From: Cryptomeria japonica
Lineage: Eukaryota > Streptophyta > Pinopsida > Cupressales > Cupressaceae
Reading direction: 5' to 3'
Assembly: GCF_030272615.1 (NCBI RefSeq)
Contig: NW_026729181.1
Coordinates: forward strand, 1 to 64,000
Length of the DNA stretch: 64,000 nucleotides
The translations under genes were made by a program, and so were the position numbers. The notes beneath the pieces were generated by a model. It worked only from the letters and a program-made list of their open reading frames with translations. It was not told the DNA's origin and did not search any database. Of this stretch, positions 10,237-23,734 are shown in pieces. Position 1 is the stretch's first letter; the number at the start of each line of letters is the position of its first letter.

Positions 10237-13200
10237 GCGCATCAAAGGTGCGCACCTCGCTGCCCACCACGGTGCGCAACGCCGGTGGGCACCCGGGAGT
10301 GCTTCGAAGTGTGCTCCAAGGTGCTGCGTGCACGTTGTCGGAGCCCGGTTTGCCCCGGGTGCGCACCTCGCGTGCACCTTCGTCGGGGTGGGCACCTTGG
10401 CTGGGTTTGCCCCGGCTGCGCTCCGAAGCGGGGTTATTGGAGCGCCGCCTCTTTTTTTGTCGGAGCGTTTGGTGGGGTTTCTCGCATTGGCTCTTCCGAG
10501 GCCCGGTTGCCACCCTGGCGCGCACGAAGTCGGAAGTAGGGTTAATTGCCCGGGTGCGCACCTTTGCCAGGGTGGGCACCTTACCTGGGCTGCGCACCAG
10601 GGCGGGCTCAAGATGGCACGCGCGTTCCGTTTTTTTCACTATCTTTCAAAACGGAAATTTTAAAATCTCCTTTTTTTTTTGCCTTTTCTGGAAATTAGTG
10701 AAGGCAGCGCATCAAAGGTGCGCACCTCGCTGCCCACCTTGGTGTGCTCTGAGGTGCGCACCCGGGAGCGCTACGAAGTGTGCTCCAAGGTGCGGCGTGC
10801 ACGTTGTCGGAGCCCGGTTTGCCCCGGGTGCGCACCTCGCCTGCACCTTGGCCGGGGTGGGCACCTTGGCTGGGTTTGCCCAGGGTGCGCTCCGAAGCGG
10901 GGTTACTGGAGCGCCCCCTCTTTTTTTGTCAGAGCGTTTGGTGGGGTTTCTCGCATTGGCTCTTCCCAGGCCCGGTTGTTGGGTGCGCTCCCACCCTGGC
11001 GCGCGCGAAGTTGGAAGTTGGGTTAATTGCCCGGGCGCGCACCTTCGCCAGGGTGGGCACCTTGGTGCGCACACCTTGGCTGGGCTGCGCACCAGGGCGG
11101 GCTCAAGATGGCACCAGCATTCCCTTTTTCTCACTATCTTTCAAAACGGAAATTTTAAAATCTCGTTTTTTTTTTGCCTTTTATGGAAATTAGTGAAGGC
11201 ATCGCATCAAAGGTGCGCACCTCGCTGCCCACCTTGGTGTGCTCCGAGGTGCCCACCACGGTGCGCAACGCCGGTGCGAACCCGGGAGCGCCCCGATGTG
11301 TGCTCCAAGGTGCGGCGTGCACGAAGTCGGACCCCGGTTTGCCCCGGGTGCGCACCTCGCGTGCACCTTGGTGCGCACACCTTGGCTGGGTTGCGCGGCC
11401 TGGTGGGCACCATGGTGCGCACCAAGGAGCGCTCCGAAGTGTGCTCCAAGGTGCGGCGTGCACGAAGTCGGAGCCCGGTTTGCCCCGGGTACGCACCTCG
11501 CGTGCACCTTCGCCGGGGTGGGCACCTCGGCTGGGTTGCGCGCCCTGGTGCGCACCAAGGAGCGCTCCGAAGTGTGCTCCAAGGTGCGGCGTGCACGAAG
11601 TCGGAGCCCGGTTTGCCCCGGGTGCGCACCTTCGCCGCGGTGCGCACCATGGCGTGCACGAAGTCGGAGCCCGGTTTGCCCCGGGTGCGCACCTCGCGTG
11701 CACCTTCGGCGGGGTTGCGCGCCCTGGTGGGCACCATGGTGCGCACCAAGGAGCGCTCCGAAGTGTGCTCCAAGGTGCGGCGTGCACGAAGTCGGAGCCC
11801 GGTTTGCCCCGGGTGCGCACCTCGCGTGCACCTTCGGCGGGGTTGCGCGCCCTGGTGGGCACCATGGTGCGCACCAAGGAGCGCTCCGAAGTGTGCTCCA
11901 AGGTGCGGCGTGCACGAAGTCGGAGCCCGGTTTGCCCCGGGTGCGCACCTCGCGTGCACCTTCGCCGCGGTGGGCACCATGGCGTGCACGAAGTCGGAGC
12001 CCGGTTTGCCCCGGGTGCGCACCTCGCGTGCACCTTCGCCGGGGTGGGCACCTCGGTTGGGTTGCGCGCCCTGGTGCGCACCAAGGAGCGCTCCGAAGTG
12101 TGCTCCAAGGTGCGGCGTGCACGAAGTCGGAGCCCGGTTTGCCCCGGGTGCGCACCTCGCGTGCACCTTCGCCAGGGTGGGCACCTCGGTGCGCACACCT
12201 TCTCAATGTTTTCTTGCCTTTTCTGGAAATTGGTGAAGGCAGCGCATCAAAGGTGCGCACCTCGGTGTGCTCCGAGGTGCGAACCCGAGAGCGCTCCGAG
12301 GTGCCCACGAAGTCGAAAGTCGGGTTAATTGCATTGTTTTCCCCGGGTGCGCTCCGAGGTGCGCAACATCGGCGCGCACCAAGGAGGGCTCCGAAGTGTG
12401 CTCCAAGGTGCGCACGATGGCGTGCACCTCTGGTGCGCACGATTCGGAGCTCGGTTTGACCGGGGTGCGCACACCTTGGCTGGGTTGCGCACCTTTTGTG
12501 CGCTCCAAGGTGCGCACGAAGTCGGAGCTCGGTTTGCCCCGGGTGCGCACCTTCGCCAGGGTGCGCACCTTGATGCGCACGCCTTGGCTGGGCTGCGCAC
12601 CTTGGTGGGCGCCATGGTGCGCACCTTTCGTGCGCTCCAAGGTGCGCACGAAGTCGGAGCTCGGTTTGCCCCGGGTGCGCACCTTGGTGGGCGCCATGGT
12701 GCACTCCGAGGTGCCCAAGATTGGTGCGCACCAAGGAGCGCTCCGAAGTGCGCTCCAAGGTGCGCGCGAAGTCGAAAGTTGGGTTAATTGTCCGGTTTGC
12801 CTCGGGTGCGCACCTTGCGTGCACCTTCGCCAGGGTGGGCGCCTTGGTGCGCACACCTTGGCTGGGCTGCGCACACCTTGGCACCCGCGTTTCCTTCATT
12901 TTAAATTTTTTTTTTTTACAATCTCTCAAGTGGGAAATTCTATAATCTCAACTTTTTTTGCCTTTTCAGGAAACTTTTGAATGGAGCGCATCATTGGTGC
13001 GCTCCGAAGTGTGCTCCAAAGCTCTCTCCAGCTGCGTGCACCTGCCCCGGCCGCGCACCCGGCCCCGCCCAGCTTCGCTCACCTGTCCCGGGCGTCTGGT
13101 GCGGAACCTTAGAGTAAGAAACATCACCGTGCACCTTGGCCAACGTGCGCGACTCGACCGAGCGCGCACTGGCCGAGGTGCACACCGATTTCACCTGGGT

Positions 13201-13417
13201 GCGCGCGCAGCACCTCGGGCGCACCGGGGTGCGCGCACAACGCCCGGGTTGCACCGTGGCCTGTGTGCTCGGGGCGCCTCGGGTGCGCGCTCGGTGTCGC
13301 CCCCGCGCGCGCGGTAGTGCGGGCAGCGCACCCCGGCCCGGCCCGGCCCCGACGAGAACGCAAACGGGCAAAAGGTTTATTCAAATAGCATTGCGACGCC
13401 CGGCGAAAAACTAAAAA

Positions 13418-13536
13418 AGGGTGCAACACCGGGACTTCCCGGGAGGTCACCCATCCCAGTACTACTCCGGCCCAAGCGCGCTTAACTGCGGAGTTCTGAT
13501 GGGATCCGGTGCACTAACGCTGGTATGATCGCACCC
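13418..13536 (-). rRNA. 5S rRNA gene, copy 2
   Basis: Identical to copy 1 by eye. It lies 7923 bp away in macrosatellite unit 2. T6 terminator at 13413-13418. Confidence 0.97.
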
Positions 13537-15808
13537 GTTATGAGCTTGTCGCAGTGTGTACTTAGCAAACCGCGACCCACGTGCGAATCCACCCCGGCCA
13601 CCCACCCCCGTCGAGGTGCACACCCTCCCTCGCGAAGTGCGCCCCGTTCGCCAAGTGTGAGCCCTGCCCGGGTGCGCGCACCTTGCTAGGGCGTCGGGTG
13701 TGCACCCGGCCCGGCCTACGTGCGTGCACCTGGAGGGGGCGTCGTGTGCGTGCAGTGTCCCGTCTGCAACGCGGTGCCCACACACCACCTCGGGCGCAAC
13801 GACCTGCGCTCACATGTGGGCCGAGTGCACCTTGGTGCATGTTCGGGGCGCCTCGGGTGCACGCTCGATCTTGCCCCGGTGCACCAAGGCGCTCGGTTTG
13901 CCCCGGGTGCGCACTTGGTGCAAGGTGGGCACCCAAAATAGGGATCAAGCACCAAAACACAAGTTTCGGGATGCAAAATGGGACCCAAGGACCACAAATG
14001 CGTTCCAAGACCCATGATGGGTCCACGAGAACAAAAATGTGTTCCGAGACTTAATAAACAAATATTGGGTTTTAGGAGAAGAAACATGCTCTGATGCCCA
14101 AAACGAGAATCGACCCCGAAAAGGCCACAGGCCAAAAGTGGGATGCGAGACAAAAAAAAATGGGACCCGAGGACCAAAATTGGGTTCCCAGGTCGAAGAC
14201 AGGGCAACCGGACAAGAAACGACCTCTAAGGCTCGAAATGAGTCCCGACGACTAAAACTTGACAAGAAGCACCCATCAGGCACCCAACTCGACACCCATG
14301 GGATGCCGACCCACCCGGGCTTCCACCTAGCACACCTTGGCACCCACCCACCCTCGCACCCAACCTCGCACCCAACTTAGCACCTTTGAACCCACATTGG
14401 CACTCACCCTGACCCTGGCACCTTGGAACCCACATTGGCACTCACCTTGACCCTGGCACCCACCTTTGCACTCACCTTGGGACCCACCCTGGCTCCCACC
14501 TCGGCACCCACCCAGACACCCACCTTGGTTCCTTGGCACCCACCTTGGATCCTTGGCACCCACCCCGACACCCACCTTGGCACGCAACTTGGCTACTTGC
14601 CACCCACCTTGGCTCCTTGACGCCCACCCCGACAACCACCCCGTGACCTACCCTGGCTAGGGTTGGTGCACACCCACCCTGGTGCCCACCTTGGCACCCA
14701 CCCTATGACCCACCTTGGCACGCACCTTAGTACCCACCCCGTTACCCACCCTAGGACCCACCCCGTGACCCACCTTGGCCAGGGTGGGTGCCTTGGTGCG
14801 CACAACTTGCCTGGGCTGCACACCAGGGCGGGCTCAAGATGGCACCCGCGTTCCGTTTTTTTCACTATCTTTCAAAACGGAAATTTTAAAATCTCATTTT
14901 TTTCTTTTTTTTGCCTTTTCTGGAAATTAGTGAAGGCAGCGCATCAAAGGTGCGCAATGCTGGTGCGAACCCGGGAGCGCTCCGATGTGTGCTCCAAGGT
15001 GCGGCGTGCACGAAGTCCGAGCCCGGTTTGCCCCGGGTGCGCACCTCGCGTGCACCTTCGCCGGGGTGAGCACCTTGGCTGGGTTGCGCGCCCTGGTGCG
15101 TACCAAGGAGCGCTCTGAAGTGTGCTCCAAGGTGCGGCGTGCACGAAGTCGGAGCCCGGTTTGCCCCGGGTGTGCACCTCGGGTGCGCACCTCGCGTGCA
15201 CCTTCGCTGCGGTGGGCACCTTGGCTGGGTTGCGCGCCTTGGTGGGCACCATGCAGTGCACGAAGTCGGAGCCCGGTTTGCCCCGGGCGCGCACCTCCGC
15301 CAGGGTGGGCACCTTGGTGCGCACAACTTGCCTGGGCTGCGCATCAGGAAGGGCTCAAGATGGCACCCGCGTTCCGTTTTTTTCACTATCTTTCAGAACG
15401 GAAATTTTAAAATATCGTTTTTTTTTGCCTTTTCTGGAAATTAGTGAAGGCAGCGCATCAAAGGTGCGCAACGCTGGTGCGAACCTGGGAGCGCTCCGAT
15501 GTGTGCTCCAAGGTGCGGCGTGCACGAAGTCGGAGCCCGGTTTGCCTCGGGTGCGCCCTGGTGGGCACCATGGTGCGCACCAAGGAGCGCTCCGAAGTGT
15601 GCTCCAAGGTGCGGCCTGCACGAAGTCGGAGCCCGGTTTGCCCCGGGTGTGCACCTCGGGTGGGCACCTTGGTGCGCATGCCTTGCCTGGGCTGCGCACC
15701 AGGGCGGGCTCAAGATGGCACCCGCGTTCCTTTTTTTTCACTATCTTTCAAAACGGAAATTTTAAAATCTCATTTTTTTTTGCCTTTTTCTGGAAATTAG
15801 TGAAGGCA

Positions 15809-18159
15809 GCGCATCAAAGGTGCGCACCTCGCTGCCCACCACGGTGCGCAACGCCGGTGGGCACCCGGGAGTGCTTCGAAGTGTGCTCCAAGGTGCTGCG
15901 TGCACGTTGTCGGAGCCCGGTTTGCCCCGGGTGCGCACCTCGCGTGCACCTTCGTCGGGGTGGGCACCTTGGCTTGGTTTGCCCCGGCTGCGCTCCGAAG
16001 CGGGGTTATTGGAGCGCCGCCTCTTTTTTTGTCGGAGCGTTTGGTGGGGTTTCTCGCATTGGCTCTTCCGAGGCCCGGTTGCCACCCTGGCGCGCACGAA
16101 GTCGGAAGTAGGGTTAATTGCCCGGGTGCGCACCTTTGCCAGGGTGGCACCTTACCTGGGCTGCGCACCAGGGCGGGCTCAAGATGGCACGCGCGTTCCG
16201 TTTTTTTCACTATCTTTCAAAACGGAAATTTTAAAATCTCCTTTTTTTTTTGCCTTTTCTGGAAATTAGTGAAGGCAGCGCATCAAAGGTGCGCACCTCG
16301 CTGCCCACCTTGGTGTGCTCTGAGGTGCGCACCCGGGAGCGCTACGAAGTGTGCTCCAAGGTGCGGCGTGCACGTTGTCGGAGCCCGGTTTGCCCCGGGT
16401 GCGCACCTCGCCTGCACCTTGGCCGGGGTGGGCACCTTGGCTGGGTTTGCCCAGGGTGCGCTCCGAAGCGGGGTTACTGGAGCGCCCCCTCTTTTTTTGT
16501 CAGAGAGTTTGGTGGGGTTTCTCGCATTGGCTCTTCCCAGGCCCGGTTGTTGGGTGCGCTCCCACCCTGGCGCGCGCGAAGTTGGAAGTTGGGTTAATTG
16601 CCCGGGCGCGCACCTTCGCCAGGGTGGGCACCTTGGTGCGCAAACCTTGGCTGGGCTGCGCACCAGGGCGGGCTCAAGATGGCACCAGCATTCCCTTTTT
16701 CTCACTATCTTTCAAAACGGAAATTTTAAAATCTCGTTTTTTTTTTGCCTTTTATGGAAATTAGTGAAGGCATCGCATCAAAGGTGCGCACCTCGCTGCC
16801 CACCTTGGTGTGCTCCGAGGTGCCCACCACGGTGCGCAACGCCGGTGCGAACCCGGGAGCGCCCCGATGTGTGCTCCAAGGTGCGGCGTGCACGAAGTCG
16901 GACCCCGGTTTGCCCCGGGTGCGCACCTCGCGTGCACCTTGGTGCGCACACCTTGGCTGGGTTGCGCGGCCTGGTGGGCACCATGGTGCGCACCAAGGAG
17001 CGCTCCGAAGTGTGCTCCAAGGTGCGGCGTGCACGAAGTCGGAGCCCGGTTTGCCCCGGGTGCGCACCTTCGCCGCGGTGGGCACCATGGCGTGCACGAA
17101 GTCGGAGCCCGGTTTGCCCCGGGTGCGCACCTCGCGTGCACCTTCGCCGGGGTGGGCACCTCGGCTGGGTTGCGCGCCCTGGTGCGCACCAAGGAGCGCT
17201 CTGAAGTGTGCTCCAAGGTGCGGCGTGCACGAAGTCGGAGCCCGGTTTGCCCCGGGTGTGCACCTCGCGTGCACCTTCGCTGCGGTGGGCACCTTGGCTG
17301 GGTTGCGCGCCTTGGTGGGCACCATGCAGTGCACGAAGTCGGAGCCCGGTTTGCCCCGGGCGCGCACCTCCGCCAGGGTGGGCACCTTGGTGCGCACAAC
17401 TTGCCTGGGCTGCGCACCAGGAAGGGCTCAAGATGGCACCCGCGTTCCGTTTTTTTCACTATCTTTCAGAACGGAAATTTTAAAATATCATTTTTTTTTG
17501 CCTTTTCTGGAAATTAGTGAAGGCAGCGCATCAAAGGTGCGCAACGCTGGTGCGAACCTGGGAGCGCTCCGATGTGTGCTCCAAGGTGCGGCGTGCACGA
17601 AGTCGGACCCCGGTTTGCCCCGGGTGCGCACCTCGCGTGCACCTTGGTGCGCACACCTTGGCTGGGTTGCGCGCCCTGGTGGGCACCATGGTGCGCACCA
17701 AGGAGCGCTCCGAAGTGTGCTCCAAGGTGCGGCGTGCACGAAGTCGGAGCCCGGTTTGCCCCGGGTGCGCACCTCGCGTGCACCTTCGCCGCGGTGGGCA
17801 CCATGGCGTGCACGAAGTCGGAGCCCGGTTTGCCCCGGGTGCGCACCTCGCGTGCACCTTCGCCGGGGTGGGCACCTTAGTGTGCAGACCTTGGCTGGGT
17901 TGCGCGCCCTGGTGGGCACCATGGTGCGCACCAAGGAGCGCTCCGAAGTGTGCTCCAAGGTGCGGCCTGCACGAAGTCGGAGCCCGGTTTGCCCCGGGTG
18001 TGCACCTCGGGTGGGCACCTTGGTGCGCATGCCTTGCCTGGGCTGCGCACCAGGGCGGGCTCAAGATGGCACCCGCGTTCCTTTTTTTTCACTATCTTTC
18101 AAAACGGAAATTTTAAAATCTCATTTTTTTTTGCCTTTTTCTGGAAATTAGTGAAGGCA
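15809..18159 (+). repeat. 2351-bp internal block, unit 3 copy
   Basis: Carries all three first-position diagnostic variants of the unit 2 copy, so it was inherited by whole-unit duplication and not made anew inside unit 3. Confidence 0.9.
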
Positions 18160-21100
18160 GCGCATCAAAGGTGCGCACCTCGCTGCCCACCACGGTGCGC
18201 AACGCCGGTGGGCACCCGGGAGTGCTTCGAAGTGTGCTCCAAGGTGCTGCGTGCACGTTGTCGGAGCCCGGTTTGCCCCGGGTGCGCACCTCGCGTGCAC
18301 CTTCGTCGGGGTGGGCACCTTGGCTGGGTTTGCCCCGGCTGCGCTCCGAAGCGGGGTTATTGGAGCGCCGCCTCTTTTTTTGTCGGAGCGTTTGGTGGGG
18401 TTTCTCGCATTGGCTCTTCCGAGGCCCGGTTGCCACCCTGGCGCGCACGAAGTCGGAAGTAGGGTTAATTGCCCGGGTGCGCACCTTTGCCAGGGTGGGC
18501 ACCTTACCTGGGCTGCGCACCAGGGCGGGCTCAAGATGGCACGCGCGTTCCGTTTTTTTCACTATCTTTCAAAACGGAAATTTTAAAATCTCCTTTTTTT
18601 TTTGCCTTTTCTGGAAATTAGTGAAGGCAGCGCATCAAAGGTGCGCACCTCGCTGCCCACCTTGGTGTGCTCTGAGGTGCGCACCCGGGAGCGCTACGAA
18701 GTGTGCTCCAAGGTGCGGCGTGCACGTTGTCGGAGCCCGGTTTGCCCCGGGTGCGCACCTCGCCTGCACCTTGGCCGGGGTGGGCACCTTGGCTGGGTTT
18801 GCCCAGGGTGCGCTCCGAAGCGGGGTTACTGGAGCGCCCCCTCTTTTTTTGTCAGAGCGTTTGGTGGGGTTTCTCGCATTGGCTCTTCCCAGGCCCGGTT
18901 GTTGGGTGCGCTCCCACCCTGGCGCGCGCGAAGTTGGAAGTTGGGTTAATTGCCCGGGCGCGCACCTTCGCCAGGGTGGGCACCTTGGTGCGCACACCTT
19001 GGCTGGGCTGCGCACCAGGGCGGGCTCAAGATGGCACCAGCATTCCCTTTTTCTCACTATCTTTCAAAACGGAAATTTTAAAATCTCGTTTTTTTTTTGC
19101 CTTTTATGGAAATTAGTGAAGGCATCGCATCAAAGGTGCGCACCTCGCTGCCCACCTTGGTGTGCTCCGAGGTGCCCACCACGGTGCGCAACGCCGGTGC
19201 GAACCCGGGAGCGCCCCGATGTGTGCTCCAAGGTGCGGCGTGCACGAAGTCGGACCCCGGTTTGCCCCGGGTGCGCACCTCGCGTGCACCTTGGTGCGCA
19301 CACCTTGGCTGGGTTGCGCGGCCTGGTGGGCACCATGGTGCGCACCAAGGAGCGCTCCGAAGTGTGCTCCAAGGTGCGGCGTGCACGAAGTCGGAGCCCG
19401 GTTTGCCCCGGGTACGCACCTCGCGTGCACCTTCGCCGGGGTGGGCACCTCGGCTGGGTTGCGCGCCCTGGTGCGCACCAAGGAGCGCTCCGAAGTGTGC
19501 TCCAAGGTGCGGCGTGCACGAAGTCGGAGCCCGGTTTGCCCCGGGTGCGCACCTTCGCCGCGGTGCGCACCATGGCGTGCACGAAGTCGGAGCCCGGTTT
19601 GCCCCGGGTGCGCACCTCGCGTGCACCTTCGGCGGGGTTGCGCGCCCTGGTGGGCACCATGGTGCGCACCAAGGAGCGCTCCGAAGTGTGCTCCAAGGTG
19701 CGGCGTGCACGAAGTCGGAGCCCGGTTTGCCCCGGGTGCGCACCTCGCGTGCACCTTCGGCGGGGTTGCGCGCCCTGGTGGGCACCATGGTGCGCACCAA
19801 GGAGCGCTCCGAAGTGTGCTCCAAGGTGCGGCGTGCACGAAGTCGGAGCCCGGTTTGCCCCGGGTGCGCACCTCGCGTGCACCTTCGCCGCGGTGGGCAC
19901 CATGGCGTGCACGAAGTCGGAGCCCGGTTTGCCCCGGGTGCGCACCTCGCGTGCACCTTCGCCGGGGTGGGCACCTCGGCTGGGTTGCGCGCCCTGGTGC
20001 GCACCAAGGAGCGCTCCGAAGTGTGCTCCAAGGTGCGGCGTGCACGAAGTCGGAGCCCGGTTTGCCCCGGGTGCGCACCTCGCGTGCACCTTCGCCAGGG
20101 TGGGCACCTCGGTGCGCACACCTTCTCAATGTTTTCTTGCCTTTTCTGGAAATTGGTGAAGGCAGCGCATCAAAGGTGCGCACCTCGGTGTGCTCCGAGG
20201 TGCGAACCCGAGAGCGCTCCGAGGTGCCCACGAAGTCGAAAGTCGGGTTAATTGCATTGTTTTCCCCGGGTGCGCTCCGAGGTGCGCAACATCGGCGCGC
20301 ACCAAGGAGGGCTCCGAAGTGTGCTCCAAGGTGCGCACGATGGCGTGCACCTCTGGTGCGCACGATTCGGAGCTCGGTTTGACCGGGGTGCGCACACCTT
20401 GGCTGGGTTGCGCACCTTTTGTGCGCTCCAAGGTGCGCACGAAGTCGGAGCTCGGTTTGCCCCGGGTGCGCACCTTCGCCAGGGTGCGCACCTTGATGCG
20501 CACGCCTTGGCTGGGCTGCGCACCTTGGTGGGCGCCATGGTGCGCACCTTTCGTGCGCTCCAAGGTGCGCACGAAGTCGGAGCTCGGTTTGCCCCGGGTG
20601 CGCACCTTGGTGGGCGCCATGGTGCACTCCGAGGTGCCCAAGATTGGTGCGCACCAAGGAGCGCTCCGAAGTGCGCTCCAAGGTGCGCGCGAAGTCGAAA
20701 GTTGGGTTAATTGTCCGGTTTGCCTCGGGTGCGCACCTTGCGTGCACCTTCGCCAGGGTGGGCGCCTTGGTGCGCACACCTTGGCTGGGCTGCGCACACA
20801 CCTTGGCACCCGCGTTTCCTTCATTTTAAATTTTTTTTTTTTACAATCTCTCAAGTGGGAAATTCTATAATCTCAACTTTTTTTGCCTTTTCAGGAAACT
20901 TTTGAATGGAGCGCATCATTGGTGCGCTCCGAAGTGTGCTCCAAAGCTCTCTCCAGCTGCGTGCACCTGCCCCGGCCGCGCACCCGGCCCCGCCCAGCTT
21001 CGCTCACCTGTCCCGGGCGTCTGGTGCGGAACCTTAGAGTAAGAAACATCACCGTGCACCTTGGCCAACGTGCGCGACTCGACCGAGCGCGCACTGGCCG

Positions 21101-21343
21101 AGGTGCACACCGATTTCACCTGGGTGCGCGCGCAGCACCTCGGGCGCACCGGGGTGCGCGCACAACGCCCGGGTTGCACCGTGGCCTGTGTGCTCGGGGC
21201 GCCTCGGGTGCGCGCTCGGTGTCGCCCCCCGCGCGCGCGGTAGTGCGGGCAGCGCACCCCGGCCCGGCCCGGCCCCGACGAGAACGCAAACGGGCAAAAG
21301 GTTTATTCAAATAGCATTGCGACGCCCGGCGAAAAACTAAAAA

Positions 21344-21462
21344 AGGGTGCAACACCGGGACTTCCCGGGAGGTCACCCATCCCAGTACTACTCCGGCCCA
21401 AGCGCGCTTAACTGCGGAGTTCTGATGGGATCCGGTGCACTAACGCTGGTATGATCGCACCC
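21344..21462 (-). rRNA. 5S rRNA gene, copy 3
   Basis: Identical to the other copies and 7926 bp from copy 2. T6 terminator at 21339-21344. The 3' flank has one extra C about 115 bp to the left. Confidence 0.97.
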
Positions 21463-23734
21463 GTTATGAGCTTGTCGCAGTGTGTACTTAGCAAACCGCG
21501 ACCCACGTGCGAATCCACCCCGGCCACCCACCCCCGTCGAGGTGCACACCCTCCCTCGCGAAGTGCGCCCCGTTCGCCAAGTGTGAGCCCTGCCCGGGTG
21601 CGCGCACCTTGCTAGGGCGTCGGGTGTGCACCCGGCCCGGCCTACGTGCGTGCACCTGGAGGGGGCGTCGTGTGCGTGCAGTGTCCCGTCTGCAACGCGG
21701 TGCCCACACACCACCTCGGGCGCAACGACCTGCGCTCACATGTGGGCCGAGTGCACCTTGGTGCATGTTCGGGGCGCCTCGGGTGCACGCTCGATCTTGC
21801 CCCGGTGCACCAAGGCGCTCGGTTTGCCCCGGGTGCGCACTTGGTGCAAGGTGGGCACCCAAAATAGGGATCAAGCACCAAAACACAAGTTTCGGGATGC
21901 AAAATGGGACCCAAGGACCACAAATGCGTTCCAAGACCCATGATGGGTCCACGAGAACAAAAATGTGTTCCGAGACTTAATAAACAAATATTGGGTTTTA
22001 GGAGAAGAAACATGCTCTGATGCCCAAAACGAGAATCGACCCCGAAAAGGCCACAGGCCAAAAGTGGGATGCGAGACAAAAAAAAATGGGACCCGAGGAC
22101 CAAAATTGGGTTCCCAGGTCGAAGACAGGGCAACCGGACAAGAAACGACCTCTAAGGCTCGAAATGAGTCCCGACGACTAAAACTTGACAAGAAGCACCC
22201 ATCAGGCACCCAACTCGACACCCATGGGATGCCGACCCACCCGGGCTTCCACCTAGCACACCTTGGCACCCACCCACCCTCGCACCCAACCTCGCACCCA
22301 ACTTAGCACCTTTGAACCCACATTGGCACTCACCCTGACCCTGGCACCTTGGAACCCACATTGGCACTCACCTTGACCCTGGCACCCACCTTTGCACTCA
22401 CCTTGGGACCCACCCTGGCTCCCACCTCGGCACCCACCCAGACACCCACCTTGGTTCCTTGGCACCCACCTTGGATCCTTGGCACCCACCCCGACACCCA
22501 CCTTGGCACGCAACTTGGCTACTTGCCACCCACCTTGGCTCCTTGACGCCCACCCCGACAACCACCCCGTGACCTACCCTGGCTAGGGTTGGTGCACACC
22601 CACCCTGGTGCCCACCTTGGCACCCACCCTATGACCCACCTTGGCACGCACCTTAGTACCCACCCCGTTACCCACCCTAGGACCCACCCCGTGACCCACC
22701 TTGGCCAGGGTGGGTGCCTTGGTGCGCACAACTTGCCTGGGCTGCACACCAGGGCGGGCTCAAGATGGCACCCGCGTTCCGTTTTTTTCACTATCTTTCA
22801 AAACGGAAATTTTAAAATCTCATTTTTTTCTTTTTTTTGCCTTTTCTGGAAATTAGTGAAGGCAGCGCATCAAAGGTGCGCAATGCTGGTGCGAACCCGG
22901 GAGCGCTCCGATGTGTGCTCCAAGGTGCGGCGTGCACGAAGTCCGAGCCCGGTTTGCCCCGGGTGCGCACCTCGCGTGCACCTTCGCCGGGGTGAGCACC
23001 TTGGCTGGGTTGCGCGCCCTGGTGCGTACCAAGGAGCGCTCTGAAGTGTGCTCCAAGGTGCGGCGTGCACGAAGTCGGAGCCCGGTTTGCCCCGGGTGTG
23101 CACCTCGGGTGCGCACCTCGCGTGCACCTTCGCTGCGGTGGGCACCTTGGCTGGGTTGCGCGCCTTGGTGGGCACCATGCAGTGCACGAAGTCGGAGCCC
23201 GGTTTGCCCCGGGCGCGCACCTCCGCCAGGGTGGGCACCTTGGTGCGCACAACTTGCCTGGGCTGCGCATCAGGAAGGGCTCAAGATGGCACCCGCGTTC
23301 CGTTTTTTTCACTATCTTTCAGAACGGAAATTTTAAAATATCGTTTTTTTTTGCCTTTTCTGGAAATTAGTGAAGGCAGCGCATCAAAGGTGCGCAACGC
23401 TGGTGCGAACCTGGGAGCGCTCCGATGTGTGCTCCAAGGTGCGGCGTGCACGAAGTCGGAGCCCGGTTTGCCTCGGGTGCGCCCTGGTGGGCACCATGGT
23501 GCGCACCAAGGAGCGCTCCGAAGTGTGCTCCAAGGTGCGGCCTGCACGAAGTCGGAGCCCGGTTTGCCCCGGGTGTGCACCTCGGGTGGGCACCTTGGTG
23601 CGCATGCCTTGCCTGGGCTGCGCACCAGGGCGGGCTCAAGATGGCACCCGCGTTCCTTTTTTTTCACTATCTTTCAAAACGGAAATTTTAAAATCTCATT
23701 TTTTTTTGCCTTTTTCTGGAAATTAGTGAAGGCA

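Larger units (their letters stand above)
7016..14938 (+). repeat. 5S-bearing macrosatellite, unit 2 (7923 bp)
   Basis: A standard-length unit. Modules: alpha (7016-7529), alpha' shortened by 278 bp (7530-7885), one complete 2351-bp beta-gamma-delta-alpha' block (7886-10236), a second beta-gamma-long delta set from 10237, the GGAGCTCGG module, AT variant linker, 5S gene (13418-13536, - strand), spacer (13537-13925), purine-rich spacer (13926-14268), CCACC minisatellite (~14269-14785) and closing AT linker. Its second alpha' carries the private word CACCTTAGTGTGCAG (~9951-9965), shared only with unit 3. Confidence 0.92.
14939..22864 (+). repeat. 5S-bearing macrosatellite, unit 3 (7926 bp)
   Basis: Near-identical to unit 2 over its whole length. 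The 3-bp excess is an extra AC in CGCACACACCTTGG (~20793-20806) and a sixth C in GTCGCCCCCCGCG (~21220-21232). The CACCTTAGTGTG variant in its second alpha' is shared with unit 2. A G-to-A change in an AT linker (AAATATCATTTT near 17480) is private. 5S gene at 21344-21462. The purine-rich spacer is near 21852-22194 and the CCACC minisatellite near 22195-22711. Confidence 0.92.
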